64,000 nucleotides of DNA from Kiritimatiellia bacterium (lineage in GTDB: Bacteria; Verrucomicrobiota; Kiritimatiellia; CAIQIC01; JAGNIJ01): assembly GCA_018001225.1 (NCBI GenBank), contig JAGNIJ010000021.1, forward strand, positions 1-64,000, given 5' to 3'. Positions 53,557 through 62,500 of the stretch are shown in pieces (within the stretch, counting starts at the first letter, position 1; every line of letters starts with the position of its first letter). Under the pieces are notes generated by a model that worked only from the letters and a program-made list of their open reading frames with translations, made no database searches and was not told the origin of the DNA. Made by a program: the position numbers and the translations under genes.

Positions 53557-56324
53557 GGGGCGGAGCCCGGCCGCTGGTCGGGGCCGTCGAGAACCTGGCG
53601 GACCAGGCGCGCCAGTTCGCCCGCCTCGAAGGGTTTCCGGAGGAGGGGGATCATGAACAAGTCCGGGTCCTTGCTCAAGTGTTCCTGCGAGTAACCGGAG
53701 GCGAAGAGGGCGCGGATTCCCGGCCGCATCTTGAGCACCTCGCGCGCCAGGCTCACCCCGTCCATCCCCGGCATGACGATGTCGGTGAGGAGGAGATGGA
53801 TGTGTTCCGCGGTCCGGGCCATCAGTTCCAGGGCGCTCTCGGCGCAGTCGGCCACATGCACCTTGTAGCCGAGATGGGTCAGGATGCGGCCGGTGACGTC
53901 CCGGACCGAGCGTTCGTCCTCCACCAGCAGCACGGTTTCCGTCCCTCCGGCTACCGGGGTGATGGCGCCCGTGGCCGACAGCTTGGCGGGCGGCACGTAC
54001 GCCGCCGGCAGGTAGATCTTGAAGGTGCTGCCCTTGCCCACTTCCGTCTCCAGGGCCAGGCGTCCGCCGTGCTGCTTGACAATCCCGTATACCACGGAGA
54101 GGCCCAGGCCGGTTCCCTGCCCCGCCGGTTTGGTCGTAAACAAGGGCTCAAATATCTTCCGCCGGATTTCCTCGGATACGCCGCTGCCCGTATCCTGCAC
54201 GGAAATGCGGATATGGCGCGCCCCGGCCTCGAAGTCCGGAGGCTCGACGAACTCGGAGGCCGGCTCGTTGTCCAGCTTCACCATCGCGGTGCCGATGGTG
54301 ACCGAGCCCTGGTTGTGGATGGCGTCCCGCGCGTTCATCGCGAGGTTGGCGAGCACCTGCTCCAGCCGGCCCTTGTCCACCTGGGCGATGCAGGGCTCGC
54401 GCGCCAGGCGGACCTCCAGCCGGATGCGCTCGCCGAGGATATGCTGGAACATGCCCTCCATGCCCGCGATGATCTCGTTGACGTTCAATGCCTTCAGCTC
54501 GATGGGCTGCTTCCGGCAGAAGGTCAGCAACTCCTTGGTCAGTTGCGAGGCCCGCTTCGCCGTCCGGAGAATCTCCCCCGCGTCCTTGCTCAACTTCGCA
54601 TCCTGCGCCACGGCATCCGCCAGGAACTGGGCGCTGCTCAAGATGACCGTCAGCATATTGTTGAAATCGTGGGCGATCCCCCCGGCGATCTCTCCGACGG
54701 TTTCGATCTTCTGCGTCTCCATCAACTGGTTCTCCAGGGCGACGCTGTCCGTCACGTCGCGCCGGATGGCCAGGTAATGGACGGCCCGGCCCGTCCCATC
54801 CTTCACCGGCGAGATCAGCACGTCCTCCTCGCGCACGGAGCCGTCCTTGCGCCGGGTCCGCATGCGGCCCCGCCAGTTCTCCCCGTGGAGCAGCGCTTCC
54901 AGCACCTCGCGTACCTGGCGCGTATCTTCAGGCCGGCCGAAGAACCGCGCGCTCTGCCCCAGCAGTTCCGCGGACGTGTACCCGGTCATTTTCTCCAGGG
55001 CCGGGTTGACGTAGCAGACGACGCCCTGGGTGTCGGTGATGACGACCCCGTCGGCCAGCTGCGCCACGGCCGCGGAGAGCCTTACGCGTTCCTGTTCGGC
55101 ATGTTTCCGGTCGGCCATTTCGCGCAGCAGTTGCTCGTTGGCGGCCTGCAGGGCATGCTGCGCCTGCAGCCGCTTGTTCACGTTGATCCCGTACCCCAGG
55201 ACCAGCAGGCCCAGGATCCCCACGCCGCCCAAAACCAGCCAGACCGTCTGCTTCCGGAACCGGTACATGGGCTCGGACCGGTGAATCACGAGGCTCCCCG
55301 CGGGCAACGCCGCGAGATCGATCCCGAAACGCTGCATCTGCGCGTGATCGAACATGTACTGGTTCGGGCAGCGCTGGATCACCGGGATGCCTTCCGCGCG
55401 CTCCCCGGCCAGGATCCGCAGGGTCATTTCCGCCGCCGCGCGCCCGTGGGTCTCCCCCCGCGTCAGCATGCCCCCGACAATCCCGTCGCCGAGGTAGAAC
55501 GCCCACACGCCGTAGACCGGAAGCGGGGTGGCCGAGCAGACCAGTTGCGCGGCGTCGCGGTAACGGAACACCTGGCCCAGCCGGTCCTGATTGAAGGTCA
55601 TCAGAAGTACCACCGTCTTTTCCGGCAGCCCGCGTATTTCATCCAGGAGTTCCGCCATGCTGGCCGGGCCGGTGAAGCGGAACGACACCCGCCCCGCGTA
55701 CTTCGGCATGATCTCTTCGACCCTCTTGTTGTTGGCCTTGCCGGTGGAACTCTGGTCGTTGATCACGTACACCTGCCGCGTGCCAGGATGAAGCTGCAAG
55801 GCGGCATCCAGCGTGGCCTCCAGGTCGTAGGACTCCACCACCCCGGTGATATCCGCCTGCCCCTCCAGCATCTCGGGCCGGAAGTAGTTCACCCCGCAAA
55901 ACACCACCGGCGTCGGGCCGAAAAGCCGGGCCCGGTACTGGAGGAGAAAACGCAGCGCGTCGTCATCCGAGGCAATGACCGCGCTGAACTCGTTGGTCCG
56001 GAATTTCATGGAGAAAAGCCGGGCGAGCTCCTCGAAGTACTCCGGCGAGGAGATCCGCTTGGCGTCCATGAACTCGAATTGGAGCACGTGCCATTTGCCC
56101 TCGGGGCTGTCGAACACGGACTGGATCCCGTCACTGATGGCCGTCGCCCAGCGCATGCCGTAATGATAGGAATGGAGAACCAGGACTTCCTTCCCCTGGG
56201 GGATGCCGTCGGATCCGCGGGCCGCGCAGGCCCCGAGAAGGCCCAGGCACACCAGGCCCACCTGCCGCCACGCCGATACCGAACCCCGGGGCGGGCGATA
56301 CGATGTCGAATTGGGCGTTTTCAT
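53553..56324 (-). CDS. Hybrid histidine kinase with ABC-type substrate-binding sensor, PAS and receiver
   Basis: 923 aa. A signal/anchor (WRQVGLVCLGLLGACAARG) is followed by a periplasmic substrate-binding-like sensor (about 45-345, KEVLVLHSYHYGMRWATAIS), a membrane helix (about 357-378), a PAS domain (about 420-540), HisKA (AGGIAHDFNNMLTVILSSAQ), HATPase (DTGSGV, GTGLGLSVVYG) and a C-terminal receiver with its acceptor Asp in LLLTDIVMPGMDG. It would sense a small molecule in the periplasm. It overlaps the alpha/beta hydrolase gene by 4 bp. A TATATA at 56350-56355 could be its -10 box. Confidence 0.9.
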   Translation of the reverse strand: MKTPNSTSYRPPRGSVSAWRQVGLVCLGLLGACAARGSDGIPQGKEVLVLHSYHYGMRWATAISDGIQSVFDSPEGKWHVLQFEFMDAKRISSPEYFEELARLFSMKFRTNEFSAVIASDDDALRFLLQYRARLFGPTPVVFCGVNYFRPEMLEGQADITGVVESYDLEATLDAALQLHPGTRQVYVINDQSSTGKANNKRVEEIMPKYAGRVSFRFTGPASMAELLDEIRGLPEKTVVLLMTFNQDRLGQVFRYRDAAQLVCSATPLPVYGVWAFYLGDGIVGGMLTRGETHGRAAAEMTLRILAGERAEGIPVIQRCPNQYMFDHAQMQRFGIDLAALPAGSLVIHRSEPMYRFRKQTVWLVLGGVGILGLLVLGYGINVNKRLQAQHALQAANEQLLREMADRKHAEQERVRLSAAVAQLADGVVITDTQGVVCYVNPALEKMTGYTSAELLGQSARFFGRPEDTRQVREVLEALLHGENWRGRMRTRRKDGSVREEDVLISPVKDGTGRAVHYLAIRRDVTDSVALENQLMETQKIETVGEIAGGIAHDFNNMLTVILSSAQFLADAVAQDAKLSKDAGEILRTAKRASQLTKELLTFCRKQPIELKALNVNEIIAGMEGMFQHILGERIRLEVRLAREPCIAQVDKGRLEQVLANLAMNARDAIHNQGSVTIGTAMVKLDNEPASEFVEPPDFEAGARHIRISVQDTGSGVSEEIRRKIFEPLFTTKPAGQGTGLGLSVVYGIVKQHGGRLALETEVGKGSTFKIYLPAAYVPPAKLSATGAITPVAGGTETVLLVEDERSVRDVTGRILTHLGYKVHVADCAESALELMARTAEHIHLLLTDIVMPGMDGVSLAREVLKMRPGIRALFASGYSQEHLSKDPDLFMIPLLRKPFEAGELARLVRQVLDGPDQRPGSAP

Positions 56325-56438
56325 TCGGCGCCGTGTCTTCTTTCCTTCTTATATACCCAAAAAGGGAAAGCAACAAACGCAAATGAATCGCTAAATGAAT
56401 CCGCGTCAAGGGACTTCTCCGCGCGGGGCCGAGGGTTT

Positions 56439-57701
56439 ATGCTGGCCGCCATGTCCGACACTTCCAGGGCCGACCGCGACGTGGCCGTCGTGGGCGGCGG
56501 GCCGGCCGGATTGACGGCGGCCTGGATGGCGGCCCGGCATGGCGCCCGCGTCACGGTCTTTGAACAACTCCCGCGCCCCGGGCTCCGGCTCATGGCCAGC
56601 GGCGGCGGGCGCGGCAACCTGACCACTACACTCGATTTGGAATCCATCATGGCGCGCTTCGGGCGGAGCGGCCGGTTCCTCCAGCCCGCGCTCTCCATGC
56701 TTGACCCCGCGGCCCTCCGCCGCTGGCTGGCCGAACTGGGCGTGCCCACCTTCGCCCCGGACGGCGTGCACGTCTATCCCGTCTCCGAATCCGCCGCCGA
56801 CGCGCAGCAGGCCCTCGTCCGGGCCTGCACGCGGGCCGGCGTGATCTTCCGGCTGGATTGCCCGGTCCATGGACTTTCCTTCCAGGCCGTGGAAACGGCG
56901 CAACTGCAGACCGCGCGGGGGCCGTGGCGCGGTCGGAATGTGATTCTCGCCACCGGCGGCCGGAGCTACCCGAAACTCGGCGGCGGCGACCAGGGCTATG
57001 CGCTGGCCCGGCAGGCGGGCCACACCGTCATCCCGCCCCTCCCGGCCCTGGTCCCCCTGGTCACGAAGGAGACATGGCCCTCCGCCTGCGCCGGCGCCTC
57101 GGTGGCCGACGCGGAACTCTCCCTCGCCCGCCGGGGCCGCGAAGCCCCTTGCGTCCGGGGCGCCCTGCTCTTCACGCACCGCGGCCTGTCCGGTCCCGCG
57201 GCGCTCGATCTCTCGGGCGAGGTCAGCGCCCGGCTGGCCGACGGCGCGCCCGTGCCGGCCTTCCTGAACCTCGCGCCCGGCCGCGCGCCGGCGGACTGGA
57301 CTCGGGACCTGGAACAACTGCCTCGCTCCAATGGGACGCGGCGAGTGGCCGCGTGGCTGGACGGGTTCCTGCCGCGGTCGGTCGCCGGGGCGCTCGCCGC
57401 CGCGTGCGGCGTGCCGGCCGACTTGACCGCCTCGCGCCTCGCGGCGGACCAGCGCGAGCGCCTGGCCGCCCACCTCGCCGGCTGGCCGCTGACGATCGTC
57501 GCCACGGAGGGATTCGACCACGCCATGGTCACCCGCGGCGGCGTCAGCCTGCGCGAGATCGATCCCCACACCCTCGCGAGCCGCCTCGTGAGGGGCCTCT
57601 ATTTCGCGGGCGAGATCGTGGACCTCGACGGGCCCTGCGGCGGGTTCAACCTGCAATGGGCCTTTTCCAGCGGCTGGCTCGCGGGTCTCTCGGCTCTGTA
57701 G
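56439..57701 (+). CDS. NAD(P)/FAD-dependent oxidoreductase, HI0933/YhiN family
   Basis: 420 aa from the ATG at 56439, which has GAGGG five bases upstream; an ATG 12 bp later is also possible. The dinucleotide-binding motif is VAVVGGGPAGLTAAWMAARH, followed by the family's SGGGRGN signature and NVILATGGRSYPKLGGG. The C-terminal FAD motif is LYFAGEIVDLDGPCGGFNLQ. YhiN-family flavoproteins are widespread, and the substrate is unknown. A much longer open frame upstream is the antisense of the hybrid kinase and was rejected. The stop codon TAG is part of a GTAG hairpin. Confidence 0.92.
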   Translation: MLAAMSDTSRADRDVAVVGGGPAGLTAAWMAARHGARVTVFEQLPRPGLRLMASGGGRGNLTTTLDLESIMARFGRSGRFLQPALSMLDPAALRRWLAELGVPTFAPDGVHVYPVSESAADAQQALVRACTRAGVIFRLDCPVHGLSFQAVETAQLQTARGPWRGRNVILATGGRSYPKLGGGDQGYALARQAGHTVIPPLPALVPLVTKETWPSACAGASVADAELSLARRGREAPCVRGALLFTHRGLSGPAALDLSGEVSARLADGAPVPAFLNLAPGRAPADWTRDLEQLPRSNGTRRVAAWLDGFLPRSVAGALAAACGVPADLTASRLAADQRERLAAHLAGWPLTIVATEGFDHAMVTRGGVSLREIDPHTLASRLVRGLYFAGEIVDLDGPCGGFNLQWAFSSGWLAGLSAL

Positions 57702-57722
57702 CGCCGCAGGCGGGACGCGGCG
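57698..57722 (+). repeat. GTAG REP-like hairpin at the end of the flavoprotein gene
   Basis: GTAG (57698-57701, including the TAG stop) is followed by the stem CGCCGC/GCGGCG with a 9-base loop. Confidence 0.65.
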
Positions 57723-57728
57723 GCCAGT

Positions 57729-57898
57729 GTGGTGTCCCGGAAATACATGGACACAGAGATCGCCCCCTGCCGGCTTGACCGGCAGGGGCGGAAGGTTGGG
57801 GAACGTCGCGCCGGGCGCGTTTCCCCAGCCTCGTTCACCGGCGGGACAAGCCCGCCGGGGTCTGGGATGGTGCGCCGCTACTTCTGGGACAGGACACT
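57729..57898. repeat. Cluster of hairpins between convergent genes
   Basis: Four hairpins run in a row: GTGTCC/GGACAC near the left end, a perfect 10-bp stem CCCCTGCCGG-CTTGA-CCGGCAGGGG, a GGGGAA/TTCCCC stem with a GC-rich centre, and a perfect CCGGCGGG-ACAAG-CCCGCCGG. The right end reads GGGACAGGACAC. It may be a non-autonomous mobile element or a bidirectional terminator. Confidence 0.6.
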
Positions 57899-58391
57899 AG
57901 TATTTCTCCCAGTGCAGCACCTCGTTCAGCGGGCGCTTCGGCGCACGGCCTCCGACAGGTTCCGCCTTCCCAATGGCCACGAGGGAGACCAGTAAAAAAC
58001 CGTCCGGCGCGCCGAGCAGCCGGCACACCGCGGGCGCGTAGGGTTTCTTGTCGCCGGCCACCCAGCAGGTCTGGTGCCCCAGCGCCGTCGCCGCCAGCAG
58101 GATGTTCTCCGTCGCCGCGCAGCCGTCTTCCAGGTAATACTTCGACGGCCGGCACAGCACCGCCAGGCAGGCACCCGCCTCCGCGATGAATTTTCCGTTG
58201 TCCGCCAGGCCGGCCAGCTCCTTGAGCCGGGCGCGGTCGGTCACCGCCACGAAGTCCCACGGCTGCTCGTTGCGCGCCGTGGGCGCCCGCCGCCCCGCGT
58301 CCGCGATCACCTCCAGGTGCGCCCGCGGCACGGCCTCGCCGGTGAACTTCCGCGAACTGCGCCGCTCTTCGATCGCTTTGAAGAAATCCAT
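57897..58391 (-). CDS. Nitroreductase-family flavoprotein
   Basis: 164 aa from the ATG at 58391, which has AGGAG upstream. The FMN-binding Arg patch is IEERRSSRKFTGEAVPRA. The family hallmarks are APTARNEQPWDFVAVTD, GCAATENILLAATALGHQTC and a C-terminal KAEPVGGRAPKRPLNEVLHW. Such proteins reduce nitro compounds, quinones or related substrates with NAD(P)H as homodimers. The substrate here is unknown. It is divergent from the permease and convergent with the flavoprotein gene. Confidence 0.93.
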   Translation of the reverse strand: MDFFKAIEERRSSRKFTGEAVPRAHLEVIADAGRRAPTARNEQPWDFVAVTDRARLKELAGLADNGKFIAEAGACLAVLCRPSKYYLEDGCAATENILLAATALGHQTCWVAGDKKPYAPAVCRLLGAPDGFLLVSLVAIGKAEPVGGRAPKRPLNEVLHWEKY

Positions 58392-58504
58392 GACCCTCTC
58401 CTTTGTTTCGGGATCATTCATAGCGCGCGGCCGGGCCCCTTGCAATCCCGCGTCGTGTTTTGATTGACGCGCCGCGAACGCTTCCTCCAGACTGGCGTGA
58501 GGCT

Positions 58505-59782
58505 ATGAAACCCTCGCTCGCGCCGGTGGTCATTTTTATTTTGTGCTACGCGCTCTTCGTCGCGCTGCCGAAGCGGCGCTCGTGGATCGCGCTGGGCGGC
58601 AGCTTCCTGCTCGTCCTCTCCGGGGCGCTGGGCTGGAAGACCGCGCTGACCGAGACGATCCAGTGGAACGTGATCGCCCTGTTCTTCGGCACGCTGGTGC
58701 TGGCCGAGATGTTCATGCAGTCGCGGATGCCCGCCGTGATGGCCGAGTTCCTCGTGGACCGCACGCGCACGGTGCGCGGGGCCATGCTGGCGGTCTGCGC
58801 CCTCTCCGGCGGGCTCTCGATGTTCGTGGAAAACGTGGCCGTGGTCCTGCTCGTCGCGCCCGTCGCGTTGAGCCTCGCCGACAAGCTGAAGCTCTCGCCC
58901 GTCCCCCTGCTCATCGCCATCGCCGTCAGTTCCAACCTGCAGGGCACGGCGACGCTGATCGGCGATCCGCCGAGCATGATCCTCGGCGGCTATATGAAGA
59001 TGAGCTTCAACGATTTCTTTGCCTACCACGGCAGGCCGGGCATCTTCTTCGCCGTGCAGGTCGGGGCGCTCGCGGCGCTGGCCGTCCTCGCGTGGCAGCT
59101 ACGCGCGCACCGCGAGCCGACCGCGATCGTCCCGCAGGAGAAGATCCGCTCCCCGGTGCCCGGCCTGCTGATGCTCGCGCTCATCCTCGGGCTCTCCGTG
59201 ACCTCCGTGTTCGACCCGGATTTCAAGTGGCTGGCCGGCACGCTGACCCTCGTGCTGGCGGCCCTCGGGCTGCTCTGGTACCGCTTCCGCGCCCGCTGGC
59301 AGAGCGTCCGCGAGCTCGTCGGCACGCTGGACTGGGACACGACCCTGTTCCTGATCGGCGTGTTCGTCCTGGTCGGCGGCTTGAGCGAGTCCGGCTGGCT
59401 CGATGTCTTCGCCTCGTGGATCTCCGCGCACCTGGGCGGCCGCCTGTTCGGGGCCTTCGCGGCGATCGTGCTGGTGTCGGTGGCCCTGTCCGCGATCGTG
59501 GACAACGTGCCGTTCCTGCTGGCGATGATCCCCGTGGTGCAGAAGGTCGCGGATAACCTGCACGCCCCCGTGCCCGTCCTCCTCTTCGGGCTGCTGATCG
59601 GCTCCTGCCTCGGCGGCAACATCACGCCGATCGGCGCGTCGGCCAACGTGGTGGCGATCGGCATCCTGAAGAAGCGCGGCCACGTCGTCACGTTCCGCGA
59701 GTTCATGGCGATCGGCGTCCCGTTCACGGTGGCCGCGGTTCTCGCCGCTTGCGCGTTCACGTGGTGGGTCTGGGCTCCGTAG
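58505..59782 (+). CDS. ArsB/SLC13-type anion or Na+/H+ permease
   Basis: 425 aa from the ATG at 58505 (MKPSLAPVVIFILCYALFVA), with GTGAGG nearby. About ten to twelve membrane helices are present. Ion-transporter (IT) superfamily motifs are IAVSSNLQGTATLIGDPPSM and a second SCLGGNITPIGASANVVAIG, the inverted re-entrant hairpins that hold substrate and sodium. Members carry arsenite, citrate, dicarboxylates or Na+/H+; the motif GDPPSM fits ArsB/NhaD-like members best. No ars gene is adjacent. It overlaps the MFS gene tail by 26 bp, convergently. Confidence 0.88.
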   Translation: MKPSLAPVVIFILCYALFVALPKRRSWIALGGSFLLVLSGALGWKTALTETIQWNVIALFFGTLVLAEMFMQSRMPAVMAEFLVDRTRTVRGAMLAVCALSGGLSMFVENVAVVLLVAPVALSLADKLKLSPVPLLIAIAVSSNLQGTATLIGDPPSMILGGYMKMSFNDFFAYHGRPGIFFAVQVGALAALAVLAWQLRAHREPTAIVPQEKIRSPVPGLLMLALILGLSVTSVFDPDFKWLAGTLTLVLAALGLLWYRFRARWQSVRELVGTLDWDTTLFLIGVFVLVGGLSESGWLDVFASWISAHLGGRLFGAFAAIVLVSVALSAIVDNVPFLLAMIPVVQKVADNLHAPVPVLLFGLLIGSCLGGNITPIGASANVVAIGILKKRGHVVTFREFMAIGVPFTVAAVLAACAFTWWVWAP

Positions 59783-60992
59783 GCTCCGGCCGCGAGCGCT
59801 CCGCCCACCGGATCGCGGGCAGCACCAGCATGAACAACAGCCCGCCGGCCACGAAGATGCCGCGGATCCCGTAGTGCGCCGCGACGAGGCCGCTGCCCAG
59901 CGGCGCCATGAACCAGCCGATCGACCGCATCGTGCCGGCCCACCCGAACACCGCGCCGCGCCGCCGCACGGGCGTGATGCGCGTCAGCCAGATCTGCATC
60001 ACGGGATCGAGCGCCCCGGTGCAGAACACCATGGCGAAGCGGACGGGAAAAAGGAATACGAAGGTGCGCGTCCACGCCTGCGGCGCCATGAGCAGCCCGG
60101 CGCCGAGGGTCAGCAGCAGCGCCAGCCGCGCGGGCGTCGAGCGATCCGCCACCCGCCCCACGACCAGCGCCGCCAGCAGGCCGGCGATTCCACCGGCCGC
60201 GTTCAGCGCTCCCGTCCGGATCGCGGCGCCCGCCAGCCCCCCGTGGATCTCCTGCACCAGCAGCGGCAGGAACGACACGTCGAACTGCCGCACGAAGGAC
60301 AGGAGGCCGAAGAGCAGGAGCACCGGCAGGATGCCCTGCCCCGCGAGCCGCCCCTCCGCCGTGCGCCCGTCCTCCGCGCGCGGCGCGCCGGGCGCGTCCT
60401 CGGTGGTCCAGAGGGCGACCAGCAGGCCGCTCGCGAGCAGGAACGCCCCCCCGACGAGAAACGCGGCGCGGTACCCGAGCCCGTCGGCCACCACGCCGCC
60501 GACGAACGCCCCGGTCAGCGAGCCGGAAAAGACGGCGGCCGTCAGCGCGCCGAGGGCCTGGCCGCTCCGGTGCGCGGGCGCCTGCACGGAGACCATCGTC
60601 TGGGCCGCGGTCATCGTGCCCGTGAACATCCCCTGCAGCAGGCGCAGCACGCACAGCGCCTCCACGCTGCGCACCAGGCCCATGAGCAGGATCACCGCCG
60701 CGCCCGCGAAGTTGGCCCGCAGCAGCATCAGCCGCCGGCTGTACCGGTCCGCCAGGTGTCCCCACAGCGGCGAGAAGACCGCCAGCGAGAGCGGCGTCGC
60801 GGCCCCGAACATCGCCACCCAGAACTTGAGCCGCGCCGGGTCCGTCACGCCGAGTTGCTCCTGCATGTAGAACGGCGCGAACGGGAGGGCGAAGGCAAAG
60901 CCCATGATGGAAAAGAACTGCGACACGCCGGTGACCACGACGTTCCGCTCCCAGCCCGCGTGAAAAACCCGCCTGACCCATCGGATTGCCAT
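59757..60992 (-). CDS. Major facilitator superfamily transporter (MdtG/TetA-like)
   Basis: 411 aa with twelve predicted helices. It starts FFSIMGFAFALPFAPFYMQE. The MFS loop 2-3 motif is PLWGHLADRYSRRLMLLRAN. Loop 8-9 has the related LVVGRVADRSTPARLALLL. A drug-type antiporter is likely. It is divergent from the HAD hydrolase gene (62 bp between starts). The Arg-rich C-terminus overlaps the convergent permease gene by 26 bp. Confidence 0.88.
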   Translation of the reverse strand: MAIRWVRRVFHAGWERNVVVTGVSQFFSIMGFAFALPFAPFYMQEQLGVTDPARLKFWVAMFGAATPLSLAVFSPLWGHLADRYSRRLMLLRANFAGAAVILLMGLVRSVEALCVLRLLQGMFTGTMTAAQTMVSVQAPAHRSGQALGALTAAVFSGSLTGAFVGGVVADGLGYRAAFLVGGAFLLASGLLVALWTTEDAPGAPRAEDGRTAEGRLAGQGILPVLLLFGLLSFVRQFDVSFLPLLVQEIHGGLAGAAIRTGALNAAGGIAGLLAALVVGRVADRSTPARLALLLTLGAGLLMAPQAWTRTFVFLFPVRFAMVFCTGALDPVMQIWLTRITPVRRRGAVFGWAGTMRSIGWFMAPLGSGLVAAHYGIRGIFVAGGLLFMLVLPAIRWAERSRPEPTEPRPTT

Positions 60993-61054
60993 TGATTGCG
61001 CCCGGCTCCTCCGGCATGCTGAAGGGCCTCGGCGGGAAAGAAGGTAGCGGAAAA

Positions 61055-61789
61055 ATGGCGTTCGACAAGAAAAGCATCCGGGCGGTCATCTTCGACTACG
61101 GCAACACGCTTGTGGAATTCAGCCGCAAGCAGGTCGTCGTCTGCGACGCCGCCCTCGCCGACGCCCTCGAGAAGCACTTCGGCAAGCCGGATTTCGAGAA
61201 GCTCTCCGCCCTCCGCGACCGCGACCGCCTGGCCCCGTACGCCGGTGATCCCCCGCTCTACCGCGAGAACGACCTCGTCGAGATCACCACGGCCATGATC
61301 CAGGAGCTCTACGGCCTCGACCCCTCGCCCGAGCAGCTCGCGGAAATCCTGCGCGCCCGCTTCGAGGTCTTCGTCCGCATCGTCCGCGCGGAGCCGGAGG
61401 TGTACGGCCTGCTCGACCGGCTCGCCCAGCGGTACCGGCTCGGCCTGCTCTCGAACTACCCCGACGGCGACGCCATCCGGGAGAGCCTGGCCAAGACCGG
61501 CCTCGACGCCTACTTCAAGTCCGTCGTCGTCTCCGCCGACGTCCATCTCGTCAAGCCGCACCCGGTGCCGTTCCTGACGATCCTGGACGACCTGCGCGTG
61601 CGGGCGGACCAGGCGGTGCTCGTCGGCGACAACTGGGTGGCGGACGTCCAGGGCGGCAAGCGCGCCGGGCTGCACGTGGTGATGCTGCGCCGGTGGGAGA
61701 CGCCCGAGAAGCTGCCGCGCAAGCCCGGCGACTTCGAGCCCGACGTCACGATCGGCACGCTGTCCGAGCTCGAGGCCCTGCTGCTCTGA
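61055..61789 (+). CDS. HAD-superfamily hydrolase
   Basis: 244 aa from the ATG at 61055, which has AAGG upstream. Motif I reads VIFDYGNTLVEF: the nucleophile Asp is present, but the usual second Asp is Gly, as in some IA-subfamily members. Motif II is LGLLSNYPDG, the Lys is in HLVKPHPVPF, and motif III is AVLVGDNWVADVQGGKRAG. The cap is helical (about 25-110). It is a likely small-molecule phosphatase, substrate unknown. It ends 1 bp before the convergent hypothetical gene. Confidence 0.85.
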   Translation: MAFDKKSIRAVIFDYGNTLVEFSRKQVVVCDAALADALEKHFGKPDFEKLSALRDRDRLAPYAGDPPLYRENDLVEITTAMIQELYGLDPSPEQLAEILRARFEVFVRIVRAEPEVYGLLDRLAQRYRLGLLSNYPDGDAIRESLAKTGLDAYFKSVVVSADVHLVKPHPVPFLTILDDLRVRADQAVLVGDNWVADVQGGKRAGLHVVMLRRWETPEKLPRKPGDFEPDVTIGTLSELEALLL

Positions 61790-62197
61790 TCAGGCCTCGC
61801 CAAGGCTCAAGTCGCCGTGGATCTTGTACACGGGCCCGTCGCGGCTGACCTTGAGATCGCGGCCCGGGAACTCCGTCTTCACTTCCGCCTCGATCATGGA
61901 CACGACTTCCTGCTCGATCGATTCCATGACGGCCGGCGGGACGCGCGCCGGGGTCGCCATGCGGATCTCCACGACGTACCCCTTGCCGAGGCTCGATCCG
62001 TAGCCGGCGGAAAAGGCCGCGCCGACGTTGAACAGGCCGTCGGATTCCCGGTTCGCCGTCGCGCCGCGCGGCGGGCGGTTCGGGTGCAGCGGGTACTTCT
62101 TCCCGTACCGCTCCTCCAGCCGGTCGTCGATCCGGTCGAAAAGCGCCTTGAGCTTGTCCTCCCAGCCTATGGCCTTCGGGTGCCGCATGGTGGCCAT
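61790..62197 (-). CDS. Conserved hypothetical protein
   Basis: 135 aa from the ATG at 62197 (MATMRHPKAIGWEDKLKALF). I do not recognise the family. It begins with an amphipathic helix rich in acidic and basic residues (DRIDDRLEERYGKKYPLHPN), then a Pro/Arg segment and a beta-alpha part with RMATPARVPPAVMESIEQEV. There is no signal peptide or membrane helix. A 127-bp inverted-repeat element lies upstream, so a promoter must be close to the start. Codon use looks native. Confidence 0.6.
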   Translation of the reverse strand: MATMRHPKAIGWEDKLKALFDRIDDRLEERYGKKYPLHPNRPPRGATANRESDGLFNVGAAFSAGYGSSLGKGYVVEIRMATPARVPPAVMESIEQEVVSMIEAEVKTEFPGRDLKVSRDGPVYKIHGDLSLGEA

Positions 62198-62263
62198 TTG
62201 TATTGGTCCGTCCCGCGCAACGCAAGCCCGACTCGCAAGCGACATATCCCCTTGTTCTAGTTG

Positions 62264-62390
62264 TAAGACCCCCGCCAGCTGGTCTGGCGGGTGAATCAGT
62301 TTGGCGGCAACGAACGCCGCGGAAGCAGGTGCGTGGCCGCTCTAGCCGCCAAACTGATTCACCCGCGGCGCAAGGCCGCGGGGGTCTTTT
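62264..62390. repeat. 127-bp inverted-repeat element in a 303-bp gene-free gap
   Basis: The left arm (62264-62309) and right arm (62343-62390) are inverted copies. They share AAGACCCCCGC and CGGGTGAATCAGTTTGGCGG, with a short differing inner part, around a 33-bp centre. It could fold into a long hairpin and act as a MITE or as a bidirectional barrier. The rest of 62198-62500 holds only the promoter at 62434-62462. Confidence 0.82.
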
Positions 62391-62433
62391 GCTGGAGCAA
62401 AGGGGATGCGCGGATTCGGGACTCGCGGACCGG

Positions 62434-62462
62434 TTGCACGGCTTCCCGTCGTGCGGTATAGT
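62434..62462 (+). promoter_or_regulatory. Promoter of the 202-aa secreted-protein gene
   Basis: TTGCAC (62434-62439), 17-bp spacer, TATAGT (62457-62462). AAGGA lies before the ATG at 62501. Confidence 0.7.
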
Positions 62463-62500
62463 CTGCCCGGTTTCTTTGAACTCCAAGGAAAGGACTACAG

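Noticed and set aside
53421..56438. A long plus-strand frame joined in front of the HI0933-type flavoprotein
   Set aside because: It is the antisense of the hybrid kinase. The flavoprotein has its own ribosome site and natural N-terminal FAD motif starting at 56439.
61055..61120. Inactive HAD protein because motif I lacks the second Asp
   Set aside because: Several active IA-subfamily HAD phosphatases have Gly at that place, so loss of activity cannot be claimed.
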